A stretch of DNA of 64,000 bases. Origin: Penicillus capitatus (lineage: Eukaryota; Chlorophyta). The stretch covers positions 248,001 through 312,000 of the forward strand of contig OZ287706.1 in the NCBI GenBank assembly GCA_965649825.1. The letters run 5' to 3'. The position numbers and the translations under genes were made by a program. This document shows positions 35,075 through 47,140 of the stretch, in pieces. The notes beneath the pieces were generated by a model. That model made no database searches. It worked only from the letters and a program-made list of their open reading frames with translations, and was not told where the DNA came from. Position 1 is the first letter of the stretch. Every line of letters starts with the position of its first letter.

Positions 35075-36755
35075 CTACAATAGATGCTGCATCGGTCTTG
35101 GCGTCATGAACGCATCGACGACATCATCCGTAATCTTGGCACGTTCTTCTTGATGATGTTGGATCATGGTGGTCAGCACTTTGATCAGCTCCGCCTTGAT
35201 CTCGCCGGTCAACATTCGACCAGAAGAATACTCGCGACCGATCTCATCCAAACGGGCATCGTCCTCGAGAAAGAAAGACAGATACTTGTACGAGACATCC
35301 ACGTCTAAATTGCCGCCCCTCTCGCGATGCTCTTCGATCGTGGTACCGCCTCCAGAGAAGGCATACTTGTTGACCTAACACATCGGCAGGCAGTCATGAC
35401 TGCAGGATGGAAGGAATGCCGTGAGACTTTGGTTTTGATCTGCTTGGGCGTGTCCCGGACAAAGATGGCGCTGGAATCGAGGCTGGCACTCATTTTTCCG
35501 CTCTCTCCTTGCAGCGCCGGAAAGAAACGCGACTCAATTAGTGCAGGCTTCTGAAATCCTAGCCTCGGTGCCACATCTCGTGTCATTCTGAAATACGGAT
35601 CCTAAAACCATCGCGCCTCTCAAAACGCGAAAAGCCATTCGGCGCAGAACTTGATCAATGGCGCAAGGAATGAGGCAGCGGATGTCCTTGCGATTGCCAA
35701 AGATATGTGGAAAAGAATTTGGAAACGAAGGCGCTGCCTGAACTGAAGGAAAGGCGATCTTACCGATATTGTCCTCTCCAGTGAATCCAAAGATGCCCTT
35801 TACTTGATTCAATGTCACACAACTGACACGCAGACGTCAGCGCTCCCCACAGAAGAGACAGCTTCGTACTTTTGAATGCGGACCATGTTTCGATAGAACT
35901 CGCCACCCACGTATGCAAAGTCACTGAAAATGAAGGTCCTCTCCGGATCGAATCCGCAGGCGATGATGTCTTTGGCATTCTGCAAAGATCAAGGATCTTG
36001 CGGGGGTAGGATTGAGAGGGATAGACGGACTTCTCTAGCCAGATGCTGTGCCCCAGCTACGGTCTCCACTTTTTTCCACAGATATTTCTCGTCGTCTGTC
36101 AGCTGAATGACCAACGGTACTTTGAAAGCGTCTTGCAGCCATTTTGTGAACATGAATGGGACGAGATGTCCCAAATGCAGCGCTTCGGAAGATGGACCCT
36201 TTGTGGGTGCACCTTGCGGGAGATCGGAAATCGGGTGATCTTACTCTCCCGGTGTAGAGGTAGAACGGAATGCCCTTTTCGTAGCAGTCGAGGATGGCAT
36301 TCAAATCGCGATGCGCAAAGAAGACCCCTCTCCGGAGAAACGGATGCGGTGGTACCTTCGTCAGGCGCTCCACCCTGCATGCCATCCATTGCGCAAAACG
36401 GGCTCCATACTCAGCGCTACGCGATACCTGGCAATGGTCTCCGGCAAGATCTTAGCGCAACCGAACTGGAAACAAAAGAGTGACCGTCAGTCTGGCCAAT
36501 GAGATCAAAGACGGGTCACACTTTCTCAATGAGCTTATCGTAGTCGATTTTGCCATCACTGCCGCCAGTGACCACCCATGGTGTGACCACCTGCAACGTC
36601 GGTTTGTTAACCAGTGACGGCATCCGATCTCCATTACCTGTTCGCCTTCCCTGTTTTCGTCTCCTCCAGCGTCCTTCGCTTAATTGCGTCATGCGTGTTA
36701 TAAGAGTACGTGAGCGTGTGACCTGTTGTGCAGCCTGTGCTTCGGGGTCGCTCAT
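35075..36755 (-). CDS. Tryptophanyl-tRNA synthetase, cytosolic type
   Basis: Class I synthetase charging tRNA-Trp. The eukaryotic cytosolic form is recognised from [51 protein letters not shown] (HIGH-type motif LGHL), [79 protein letters not shown] (KMSKS-type motif KMSAS), [17 protein letters not shown] and [15 protein letters not shown]. The N-terminal WHEP domain of animal forms is absent; the start is the short [11 protein letters not shown]. About nine introns, all apparently GT-AG. Its start is 48 bases below the D27 stop. Confidence 0.95.
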
Positions 36756-36803
36756 TGTCGCAACACGGCGCGTTGGGTGACGGAGAAGACAAAAGCGAAG
36801 CGA

Positions 36804-37697
36804 TTAACGCATTTTCCAACAACCATCTGATTCCTGTCGCGTCGTGCATTCCATTAGACACCCTTGCTTTGCCACATCGTCTTGAGCAATGGGCAACGGT
36901 TTGGCGCCAAAGATCATCTCACAACTCTTGTCTTCGAAATCTGTACCGTTACCAAAGGCGTCGCTGTCAGCAGGGATGCCAGAAACGGACTTGGATTCAT
37001 TGTCAGTGGCATCCCCAACTGCTCCGTGAAAAATGTCTGACAGGGCGCTTTGCAGAGATTGACGCACATACCCACGCAGCCACTCTCATATAGATACCTT
37101 AGGCATGGCTCAAGCAAAGTCCTCCTAGCCTTGGGAAGCTGTACCGGCATTGTTTAATGTGAACAAGGCTCTTTTGTGTGCCGCCATCGATTTCTGTCTC
37201 CCTGATTTCCATAGGCCCCACGAGCCAGTTGAAGAATAGCAACGTGAGCTGCGCATTCACTTCGGCGCCCCATTTCGAATAGGGAAAGAGATTCCTGAAC
37301 CATTGAGGCACCTGAGGGAAGCCAGAGATCACAGCCTGCTGCTGCGCTTCGGCACTTCTCCCCTGTTGACCTCACCGATCGCACGATCTTGGAAAAATAC
37401 CCAAACCTTCATCAGGGCGCGCGAAACTTCCACCATGCCTTTGTATGTCTCTTCTCCCTTCCACCAGTCCCGATCACTCTGCCAGTTGGCCAAAGACCCG
37501 TACGCCCGGCGACAGAGTCCAATAAAAAGCATATCACTCCAGGAGTCCTTATACTCCACCACTTCCACTCCACGTTCGCTTCCTTCAGCCTCTCGATCCT
37601 GATCCGAAGATGAAGCGCGCCGCCGGATCTGGCGACGTGGAGGTCGAGTGAGGAGGCGAGGACAGTGTAGTGGAGGGGATGGTCGGACGTGCTGCAT
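36804..37697 (-). CDS. DWARF27-type beta-carotene isomerase (DUF4033)
   Basis: Iron-dependent plastid isomerase; in land plants the first step toward strigolactones. The N-terminus (MQHVRPSPPLHCPRLLTRPP) is basic and Pro/Arg-rich like a transit peptide. Then come EYKDSWSDMLFIGLCRRAYG, WFRNLFPYSKWGAEVNAQLT and WLVGP. The hallmark Cys-rich block CRYLYESGCVGMCVNLCKAP-C-QTFF, MPLTMNPNFEDKSCEMIFG and a final CLMEC complete it. Four introns. D27-like proteins are widespread in algae that make no strigolactone, so carotenoid isomerisation in general is the safer call. Its start codon is 38 bases from that of the divergent SRP68 gene. Confidence 0.9.
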
Positions 37698-37735
37698 GGA
37701 GAGGGAAGAGATGACAGAAATGCGTCATTTTGACG

Positions 37736-39844
37736 ATGGAAATCGATCGAGCGTCAAACGACGCCCTGCCGCCAGAGCGTTTCAGTCTCTACGTCTTCTT
37801 GACCATCCGAACAGCTCAACTGCAGCATGGATTGCGTCATGGCGACTACGAGCGTTACAGGTATGTCGATTCTCCTTCAGCACGATCGCCTGATGCACAC
37901 GTTGGCAGGAAATACTGTACCGCACGACTGACCCGTATTCGCAAGAAACTCGCCATTACCAATCGTCGAGCACTTAGAGGAGGCAAACCTGCGGCGAAGC
38001 CTCCTGAACTGCACACGATTGAGGATCCCAGGTCACACCATTCAGGCTCATGTCGTTGTTGAATGGCAGACCAGGGCTTTGCAAATTCCGCTGATGTTGA
38101 GTGAAAGAGCCTGGGCCTATGGTATGCAGAAGAAAGGGGAGTTAGCCGCTATGGGTCATTCCTTGAAGCGACGCGGGACAATGTTGCAAAAATTGACGCA
38201 AGCTGTCAAAGCATCAAATGCACTTCTGGCTCTCTGCGAGCGAAAATGTGATCAACGAAGCTGCTTAGAAGCTACCGGGTATTCTGAGATGCTCAAAGGA
38301 ATCAGGTGCATGGAGTCGCAAATGAAATGGAAGGAGGGATTGCGCCATCTCACGAGAGCCAAGAAGATACTCGAAGGACTGACGAAGATTTCGGAAATGG
38401 AAGTGCAGTCCGTTTTTCTCCAGGCCATCGAAGAACTGGAGCCCAATATTCGCTTCTGCAGATACGAAATGCAAAAACGCAACGAAGAGGAAGAAGCGCC
38501 GTCGTTTGACGACATCACCAGTCAATTGGATCAAATGAAGATCAGCACAGATCCCAAAAGGGATGCCGTTTCTGCCCTCTCCATCACTTGGTGCCAACAT
38601 CAATACCCCGTCAAGAATGAAAAACTGAGCGAATACCTTCAAACGGCACAAAAGCACGAAAAACAGCTGAACTCGACCATACAGGATCATGCCTCGTGGG
38701 TAGCAACGTACGAGAAAATCATTGCTGCTTACATGGAGATGGAGAACAATATTAAGAAAGCACTGGCCACAGGTGCGCATCCCCTTGGAGGATGCTTGAT
38801 CGACGCGGATGGTTTTCAGGTGGCGGCGTCAGCGTGTTTGCTGGAGAAGACTTGGAAGAATTGCAATTGGCTGTGGTCGGAACGCTCCTGCGACACTCTA
38901 TTGAGAAAGCAAAGCTTCAGATTCATCGAAACCAAGAGCTCTTTCAAGAAACCTTGATCAAGGCCATCAATTCCAAGAAGCAGCAGGTCTTGCCCACCAA
39001 GACTCCACCTCATGGCTTCAGCTTTGTCAAAGCAGGGCGTCAAATCTAGAGCAGAAACCCTCGTGCGTTTGTGCGATTCGATTATCGGCCTCATCTTGGA
39101 GCAATCGGAGCTCGGCACAAAACTCGGTGGCGAAAGAGGAGAGCAGTTGATGGAGGAATGTGCCATTCATGTGCGCTCGTGTTGCCGGTGTCTGTCCGAG
39201 TAAGGCTGCGTCTGTAGGCATCTCTTTTTCAAGCGTTTCGGTGCTTCTACATGGCACATATCTTTCGAAGCACCAATAGCTTTGCAGAGAGCTATGCCTT
39301 ATTCGATCGTTGTATCAAGCGAACGAGCATTGCCTTGGATCAGCTTACAGAGACAATGAGAGATGACAATGTCATGACGTCGCAGCTCAATGACCTCCAA
39401 CGGAGGGCACACACATTCAAGTAGACAGCTTCCCTATTCCGAGAGACCCCTTGCCGAGATGCATGGTGTAGATGCTCTGCCCAGTCAGAGATGGCGATTG
39501 GCGATTTGATTGAGCGCCGGGAGGCACAGAGGCAAATGGAGTCTATCGAAATAGACGGCGGAGAAGTGTCCTCGTCCAAAGGAAAGAAATCTAAGAAGCC
39601 ATCACAACCCGCGCAGCGTTATATGGCAGATCATTTAAATCAATGGGAGGCTTTTGTGGGTTCAGAAGGGAAAAGCATTCGACTCTTCAAAATCCCGCCT
39701 CCCCTCTCTAGCATTCCTGTTCGACCATTCATTCTCGATTCGACGCTCAATCACATTCAGAAACCCGATCTCAAACATCGTCTGCCTCCAGAAGAAGCAC
39801 AAGGCGTCTTTTCCAAACTGTTTGGTTTTTCTGGCTGGAAATAA
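37736..39844 (+). CDS. SRP68: Signal recognition particle subunit SRP68
   Basis: RNA-binding subunit of the SRP, which targets nascent secretory proteins to the ER. Landmarks are TAQLQHGLRHGDYERYR (the conserved N-terminal motif), YCTARLTRIRKKL, PLMLSERAWAYGMQKKGEL, ELEPNIRFCRYEM, AGEDLEELQLAVVG, FRCFYMAHIFRSTNSFAESY and the SRP72-binding tail VRPFILDSTLNHI, EEAQGVFSKLFGFSGWK-stop. Six introns or so, GT-AG. It converges with the F-box/LRR gene; the two stop codons are 6 bases apart. Confidence 0.93.
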
Positions 39845-39850
39845 GATCGT

Positions 39851-41242
39851 TCAGATGTGTGGTATCTGAGGAGCTATAGTGCACGGATAGAGATCCACGG
39901 CTAAACGTGAGGGTTTTCTGAGAGAGATGTGCGCGATCTGTTGGCACTGGACAATTGTGAGCTTGCGTAATGTCTCGATCGTGTTGAGGTTGTCGAGTCC
40001 CTGATGGGTAATGGCACTCAAGAAAAACAGGGTGAGAAATTCCAGACATGGCAGATGCACCAGTACAGCCAGTCCTGCATTTGTGATATCCCGCGTTCCT
40101 GCTCCAATTCTCAAATCCACCAACGATGCGAGATTCTTCAGAAACTCCAGTCCAGTGTCGGTAATCTTGGGACACATGCGCACGTCTAAGCACTTTAGAA
40201 ATCTGAACTCGGATAGGTGCGAGATACTGCTGTTGGTCAGCGCAGAGCAGCCCATGAGATCTAACCGCGAGAGCGGTATGTTTTTGCAGTAGGAAAATCC
40301 GACGCCTCCAATGCCGTTGCACATTCGGACGTCCAGACTGGTCAGGGCAGGTACCTCTGAGAGATTCCAGATACCAATGTCCGATACACAACGGCAGCTT
40401 CGGACGCTGAGATGTTTCAATCGACCAAAATGGCGCATCAATCGAACGGTCTTATCGCCCAGTTTATCATTTCCGCCAAGAATAAGGGATTGCAGATTCG
40501 ACAGCGTCGTCAGTGGTTGGATAAAACGATGCGAGAGTCCGTTCTCCGATAGATCCAGATATGTCAAATGGATCATCGATGCGAGTGTTCGGATCCCTTC
40601 GATCAAAGTAAATTCGCTTCCTGCGATTTCGAGATGCGTCAGCTGCTTTAATCGGAGCAGTGCCTGAATGCCGCTTTTGCTAAAGGGTCCCCTGCGCGAT
40701 GCATGAGAGACAAAACGAATGGCTAATGCTTCTATCTGAGGCGTCACTTTCGGCAGTTCATGTAACCACGAGTCGGAAACGATGCTATGGTCTCTTAACG
40801 TCAGTTTCTTGAGATTCGAGAAACGGCGCAGAGAATCGAGATCCCAAAAGGTAAAGATCGTCAGCTTCGGTGTCAGGTCCACAATGGATCTGGTCAGTTC
40901 CCTGTACCAGTGACGATTGACCAATCGGCAGTTCTTGACTGTTTTCTTTCCATTCGTCAGATCTTGTTCGAGAAACCGTCGCAGACATGCCAAAACGTCT
41001 GGATGACATTCAGACCAGACAGAAGGACTATCAGGATAACGCATCTGAACACGGACTGCATTCGTACAGAGTGACGGAATGTCATGCTCGACCTGATTTG
41101 TTGGAAGTCTGAATCGAGAGGTCGACGGAAGGCGCCTCTTGCGGTCGGTGTGTCGAGGAGCGCGAATCCCTGTGGTGAAGACTCTTATCGAGTCTGCCCG
41201 CTTCTGCAGTCGAGAGACGATTGAAAAGAAAGGGGATGGCAT
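39851..41242 (-). CDS. F-box/leucine-rich-repeat protein (FBXL/AMN1-like)
   Basis: A 463-residue intronless frame. The N-terminus (MPSPFFSIVSRLQKR..., Arg/Ser-rich) could be a mitochondrial-type leader or unstructured. After an F-box-like segment (CHPDVLACLRRFLEQDL, then CRLVNRHWYRELTRSI) come about twelve Leu-rich repeats of the cysteine-containing type, for example LKHLSVRSCRCVSDIGI, LTSLDVRMCNGIGGVGF and LKCLDVRMCPKITDTGL. Such proteins select SCF ubiquitin-ligase substrates; the substrate is unknown. Upstream minus-strand frames to 41447 might hold a further exon, not supported. Confidence 0.82.
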   Translation of the reverse strand: MPSPFFSIVSRLQKRADSIRVFTTGIRAPRHTDRKRRLPSTSRFRLPTNQVEHDIPSLCTNAVRVQMRYPDSPSVWSECHPDVLACLRRFLEQDLTNGKKTVKNCRLVNRHWYRELTRSIVDLTPKLTIFTFWDLDSLRRFSNLKKLTLRDHSIVSDSWLHELPKVTPQIEALAIRFVSHASRRGPFSKSGIQALLRLKQLTHLEIAGSEFTLIEGIRTLASMIHLTYLDLSENGLSHRFIQPLTTLSNLQSLILGGNDKLGDKTVRLMRHFGRLKHLSVRSCRCVSDIGIWNLSEVPALTSLDVRMCNGIGGVGFSYCKNIPLSRLDLMGCSALTNSSISHLSEFRFLKCLDVRMCPKITDTGLEFLKNLASLVDLRIGAGTRDITNAGLAVLVHLPCLEFLTLFFLSAITHQGLDNLNTIETLRKLTIVQCQQIAHISLRKPSRLAVDLYPCTIAPQIPHI

Positions 41243-43630
41243 CAAAGCATACGTTGTCGGAAGGCGTGTGCTCGACGAGCGGCTTCGCCGTGCTGCGCGA
41301 TCGCCATTTGATGAGAACGAAATACAGAAACGACGACGCGGTGAAGCAGTAGAGGCAGAGATGCCAAAGGTCCATCACGACTGCGACTCTGTTTTCGTTT
41401 CTCCGAGAATGAGCAAATGTTGGCAATTCCGAATGGAATTCGCTCACCTCGGTGTCGCGAGTGTGAACAGATGAGCGATATTGGAGAGTCCGTATGCGTC
41501 ATTAGCGCCGGGGAGAGGCAAAGCGCAGCGATGGCGAACGCATGCCCTATCACGCATTTGAAATGTCAGACATCGTCGAGCGCTGTCTGTCCGCCGCACG
41601 AAGATGCAGAGCTGGGGGGGCGAAGAGCATTAGCTAAAACGTCCTTCGTTGGTTTTGGCTGGAGCGGGAGTGCCGAGGTTCACTCTATGGTCTCTCTGGT
41701 TCTGTTCGAGCACCTACGTGTAGAAGAAGAGATGTGTACTTCACTCAGAGCCTACATACCCTCTGTATACATTCAACCATATGCATCTGGATTGGCCGAC
41801 TTGATAGCGTTCGTTGCCTGTGCTGTCGACTGGATGCGTTGATGACATCGTACCCTGTGTCATCGGCTATCCATCACCGCAGATGATGACGAGCATGTGT
41901 TCGTTCGTTCGTGATTGGATTGTGATGCATGCCTATGTGCACTGCTTTGAAGATACGTGTGGGTTTGGCGACAGACGATACAGGTGCCTTCCATGTCATT
42001 GTCTGCATCGTTTCCGATCTGATCGACGGAATCAGATTTGAGAATGTCTCTAGATAAATGTCATGTCTCAACGACAAGTCGACTGTTAACGGTCATCGCC
42101 ACAGCGTCGATGCATTGGATGGCACATACAACTGCAGAGGTACGCACAAGGGGGACGGTTCGCATAGCACACAGTTGCTATGGCCTTTTTGCTGAACGAC
42201 TGTCCGAAATGACATTGTTCACGGCAATAGACCAGTACCAGATCACGCCTGTGTAGATATCATCCATCCTCAGTGACGTGATGACTGCCTCCTGATGAGG
42301 ACGGCGCCCATTCGCCGTCCTTCATCGTGCAACACATCAAATTTCGCGCGACTCCGATTCCTCGCGATGGCTTATCTTCTGTCTGCAAAATCGATGACGT
42401 CACCATTATCTCACATTACTCTTCCTCTCATCCGCCTCCATGATGTGACAGCGACATGTCATTTGTCACTGATACAGATAAGGTGAGGGGTGCCTTTTGG
42501 CTTCTGAGTCAAAGATGCGGTCTGCTCATGTGCATTTGTGGAGTTTTCTTACGATATGGTGTGCATATCATTCACCTGCATGTATTCCGCAAACCATCAG
42601 ACGCATGTAATACCCATCGACATCGCAACAACATCGCCTAGACAATCGCATCCTGAATACGTCAGCTGCTAAGGCGTTCTTCCGCGTTATCGTTTTTCTC
42701 ACGCCGATCGCTCAGCGCAGCAACATCCCTTCGACTTCGCCAGAGACACAGTGGCCGACGGCGTTTACCATAGCCCTTTCAGCACTTCCGAATTCACCGA
42801 TCCTTCGCGCGAAGCCGCCTCGTCGCCAACGCACTAGTGCCTTGCTGCACGTTATCCTTCCTTGACCCCGGCGAGGATGTGGCGAATCCGCGTGGCATGC
42901 AGACGAGGCGACCTTTTTCATCGCGTCATGTGCACGGTAGGCTGCCTCCTTGCCACCCTGTCACTTCTCCGGAGATAATCTTCGCGGCGGAACTGCGCCT
43001 CGTACCACGACAACGGTACAGCGAACGTCGTTTAAACGCGCCGAGGCAGAATCTGTCGTCTACTGCGTACTGCCTAGGGATTGTACGGACATTCCTTATC
43101 CGGTTCTTTTCCCGTAGATACTACCACGGACGGTGACTGTTTCCAATACCCTCACCAAAACCCGCGTGGACTGTGGCGCATGATGCTAAAAAACCAAATC
43201 CAATGCCTCGAGCACATTTAACAGCACAGTCAACGGGAGTTCCAACCCAGCAAGGCCATCATCATGTTCGGCCAGAAGCCGCACACGAACACACGAGACA
43301 TCTCATGAGACATCGCCTGAGTCAATGCGCTTCTATCTAGGTGGTGCATGTGTCTTGGTGTTGATACCATAGAGCCTAGCAAGGCAGCATGACGCGCCGC
43401 ACTTTCTTTTAGTGCAGCCACGATTCATAGGAAAACAGGCGTGAAATACACCATGAGCCGATAAGCTGCGAAACCACAGATGCCAGCTGTCCAGCCCGCG
43501 TCGCCAGATGAGTCAACTCAATGGAAGTTTGACGAAGGAATAACGAAGTCGGCGCGTTGTTTTTGTGCTACGTGTCCACAAAACGCTTAAGTCAGCTTCG
43601 TCGCAACGCGGGCTGCCCGTCGCGGTCTTC
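41243..43630. other. Gene-sparse stretch
   Basis: About 2.4 kb in which I see no convincing gene. Open frames up to about 140 codons occur (for example 41417-41842, plus strand), but they lack splice support and family resemblance. It contrasts with the 6-48-base spacers just to the left. Confidence 0.45.
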
Positions 43631-43631
43631 C

Positions 43632-43637
43632 TATAAA
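43632..43637 (+). promoter_or_regulatory. TATA-like box upstream of secreted-protein gene A
   Basis: tataaa, followed by a C/T-rich stretch (cagtccgtcttcagcg) and 135 bases before the ATG at 43772. Placement fits a core promoter, but no transcript data are available. Confidence 0.35.
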
Positions 43638-43771
43638 TTCAGTCCGTCTTCAGCGTTTTCACAAACGCGTTTCTCAACCAGTGTTCTATCTACTTGCTCT
43701 TGGAAAATCCTTCTATCGTTCAAAGGACGTTGTTCCTCCGTCGCTACGATTGCAAAAGAAGCCTGTTCGCC

Positions 43772-44785
43772 ATGCAATTGAAAGCCGTTTCTATTCTCTG
43801 CGTCTTGTTGGCCGCTCAGGTCTTTGCGGTAAGGTCCATGTCTGATACAGAACGCAAACCGAACTGCGTCCATGACAGGTCCGGGATGTCAGTGGCATCT
43901 CCCAAAGGGCATTGAAGCAAGGCGGCAGCGTCGGTCTTACCCTCGGTTCAAGCGCAAGCAGTGATTCTCCGGATGGAGAGGCATCTGCTAGCGCCTCAGG
44001 AAGTGGCACAGTCGTGGGAGAAGGCAGTCTCAATGTCTTTGTCAACGCATTGGCAACCTCTGAAACGTCAGTGCGAAACGCTTTCGTTGTGGCCGTTGCC
44101 GTGGCCATTGCCAACGTGGAAGGTGGCGGAAATGCCATAGCCATTGCCGATGTCGAAGCAGCAGCCTACGGAGAGGCTGTTGCACAAACCCTTGCCGATA
44201 CTGTCATCGCCATCCAATCAGACGCACCCGGCGGTAATGCTTGCGCCTCTGCCTTTGCGGACGCAAGCGCGACCGCAGAAGCCTTCGCCCAAGTTCTCGT
44301 CGAAGTACGTCGTCGCGATATCTCTTACACGCATCGGACCAACCATTCTTTGCACCTTAGGTCCTTGCCCAGGCATCGAACGATATCAGCTTCGCCAGTG
44401 CTTCATTCGCTATTGACGTTATTGCTACAGCTACCGCCTCTGCCTTCTCTGAGGCTCAGTCGGAAGCCTGCGGAACTGGCGTCTTCTCAGCGAGTACTTT
44501 CATCTCCGTTCTGTCCACAGCAATTGCCAGACCTTACGCCGAAGTCATTGCTCTGGCCTTCGCCCTCGTCGCCCCTGGCGTTGCCGTGGCTCAAATTAAT
44601 GTCATAGCGTCAGCCGATGTTCCTACAGTGGTCACCGTGGATGGACGCACGGCTTCCGATGTTTTCGGCGAAGGTAATCCTATTCACCAAATGCGTCATG
44701 CATCCTAAATCCTCTCTGTCTTTGTACAGCTGACGCTAGTTCAGGTGGAGACGGAGGCGCCACTGCGGGTCCCGGTGGACGTTAG
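43772..44785 (+). CDS. Secreted Ala/Val/Ser-rich protein A (novel three-member family)
   Basis: Four exons: 43772..43828, 43879..44304, 44361..44673, 44730..44785; 283 residues. Exon 1 encodes exactly a 19-residue signal peptide (MQLKAVSILCVLLAAQVFA). The mature chain is low-complexity, rich in Ala, Val, Ser, Gly, Ile and acidic residues, nearly without Lys or aromatics. It has one Cys per half (GGNACASAFA and QSEACGTG). Exon 3 holds the best-conserved block: ISFASASFAIDVIATATA, RPYAEVIALAFALVAPGVAV and VVTVDGRTASDVFG. Exon phases (0,0,1) are the same as in genes B and C. It ends Gly-rich (GGDGGATAGPGGR). Function unknown; the composition suggests a cell-wall, matrix or silk-like material, by inference only. 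Confidence 0.82.
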
Positions 44786-47140
44786 AGCGGCTCATCCAGA
44801 GTTGCCGCTCGGCCAGCTTTCCCTCGCAAAGACCTCTTTCGAGACTTTCAGTGCATTACGACATGTGTCTTTTGTTTTTCGTCGCATACCAAAGGCTATG
44901 CCGACGGTACTAGGGCTGTTTGGATTGTGACCGGCAGCTAACCATACTATAAGCTGACAACAGTCGATGGTTATCCGTTCTATCTCCTTTGTTCTTATCC
45001 TAGAGTGGGGATTCGTTAATGTTCTCTTGACATCAAATCGAACGAACAGTTTTAATATGACATGTTTTGACTACGAGGTCGACGCACTCTTCGCGTCCCA
45101 AATCCGTCGAAATCGCAACATACGCATAATCATTGCTGTATGGATGACCAGCAGAAAGTGATCGACTCCATTGCCACGCATCGCCATTCGGCATAGGTGA
45201 TAGCCAAATGCTCGACACACCTCACAGACACACGATGTGTGTGTACTCTCTTTCTTTCCGACAGCGACGGTCTTGTAGTGTTCGAAAAATGCTCAGCGTG
45301 GCACTTTCCAAGAGAGCAAGGGAGAGTGTTCCCTGTTGGGTCGCTCGCCGCCAGCTGTGCTGTGGATTTTCGTGCGATGCGTGAAACGTGGGGAGCTGGT
45401 GGTGCATTCGAGAGCAGGAAACTCGAATAGAGGCTGGCGTGGACACAGCACCGTCTTGCTTTTGGTCTTCGTCATATGCGTGCCTACCTTCATGAAAGCG
45501 AAGTCGTCGACGCATCTGATGGAATCGATCGATTCTGTGTCATCTTTGAACCAATTGCCAAGTTCTCTCTGCCAGTACGCTGCATCTTATCACATGAATA
45601 GGCATAGGGGCTCGTGGGAAGCTCTCTTGGGTAAATTATTGAAAAGACGTGTGTGTTCATGTGCTATAGATGGCATGCAAACAAGGCGATACCTTTCGTC
45701 ACAGATATCACCCGCTTAATGGACAGCTGCTGTGAGCTCCGTGAAATCGTTGTGTGGCTGGCCGCCGTGGCAATCACCAAAAAGGCTAGGTCGGAATCCG
45801 GGTGACCGATTGTTTTCGACAATGTGAGACTCGAGAAACGTCAGTTCATCGGCGATAAATGGATGTTATGTTTCACAAGCAGCAAGTAATAAACCAATTC
45901 ATTCGCCTGACACCATCCGGATCTCCATTAAAATATGGAGATCATCTCATCCCTTGTTTTGCCTCGATATAGAAAGACAATGAGGGTAATCAGACAGGCT
46001 TTGTGCACGAGACAAGATTGATAGGGGGCGCACGTTGAGCTGATTCATTAATTTCTGTTCTTTCTAAAAGGCTGTGTGTACTACGAAGGCGGTTTCTTTT
46101 GTGTCCTTATTGTTCCCCTTGAATGAAAGGATAAGATCAGAAGCATACAAATGGCGCAATGTGTGACAGACATCTCGTTCGGTATCGAATGACAGCCACC
46201 GATCCCCATCTAAGGTACAGTCAGACAAAGAGCTAATGACCAAACCACCTTCGATGACATTCCCTTAAGATGTGATGAACGACGAAGCACCATAGCTCGC
46301 AAACAGATTCGGACACGCACGTGCGTGAGGAAGGAAGAGGCGGTGTTAGGAGCAATAGACGTTTCATTCCCCGTCGTCTCAATAGGGTGGGGGTATCCAA
46401 TTAGCCACATGACGCTCTTCAGCTGCAGACGTGGATGATGCCCTATGTGGTAACGAAACGGGTGGAGACGCGCAGACCCGTAAACATGTGGCCGATTCGG
46501 CGAGAAGATGCTTCCGGGAGACAATGGCGTAATTTTTTCTCCGGAGCTGCTAGGAAGCGATGCACCCCCATGTGTCTATCGCTCTCCGCGCATTCGCTGC
46601 AATGCAGCGAAACAACAAAGCGTTTGAATCCACGTGTCATTTCACCTCGGACGGACGGCAGACGGCTCCGCCAACTTCGTCGCCAAGAAGACCACGAGAT
46701 GCAGCGCAACGAACAGACGATAGGAGAATGCACAGCCGTTTACATCGAGCGTCTTTTCGCACGAGCAACAAACAACATTGGACAAGCCTTTCCTGGTGTT
46801 GCTTGAAATCTGCTTACAAGGGAGAGACTCACGACGACGTTGGCGCAAACAAACGTGCCGTTTAATGACGCAACGCGGACGAGATGACTGCATACATGCG
46901 TCATCAGCCAGTTGTAGGTATACCCATGCATGGATGGACATCGTTGTCAGCAGAACGCCAAAACTGACGAGCGCGATCGTGGATTCGTTCCATCGGTAAG
47001 AGTCTGCTGGCGCGATGACGAGAGAATGGCACAAAGATGCTTGACACATTATCCCATGTGATTCATGACTTCCATTCATCGAGATTAATGTTCCACCTGA
47101 CCCAACATAAAGGAGCAATAAAATTATGCGTTTCTTGATC
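44786..47140. other. Gene-sparse stretch
   Basis: About 2.3 kb between family members A and B with no supported gene. A hydrophobic minus-strand frame near 46800-47080 (STIALVSFGVLLTTMS) could be a membrane-protein fragment but has no start, splice or family support. Confidence 0.4.

Noticed and set aside
41417-41842. 142-codon plus-strand frame with several Cys residues
   Set aside because: No splice structure, no conserved motif, and composition like surrounding noncoding DNA. Probably chance.
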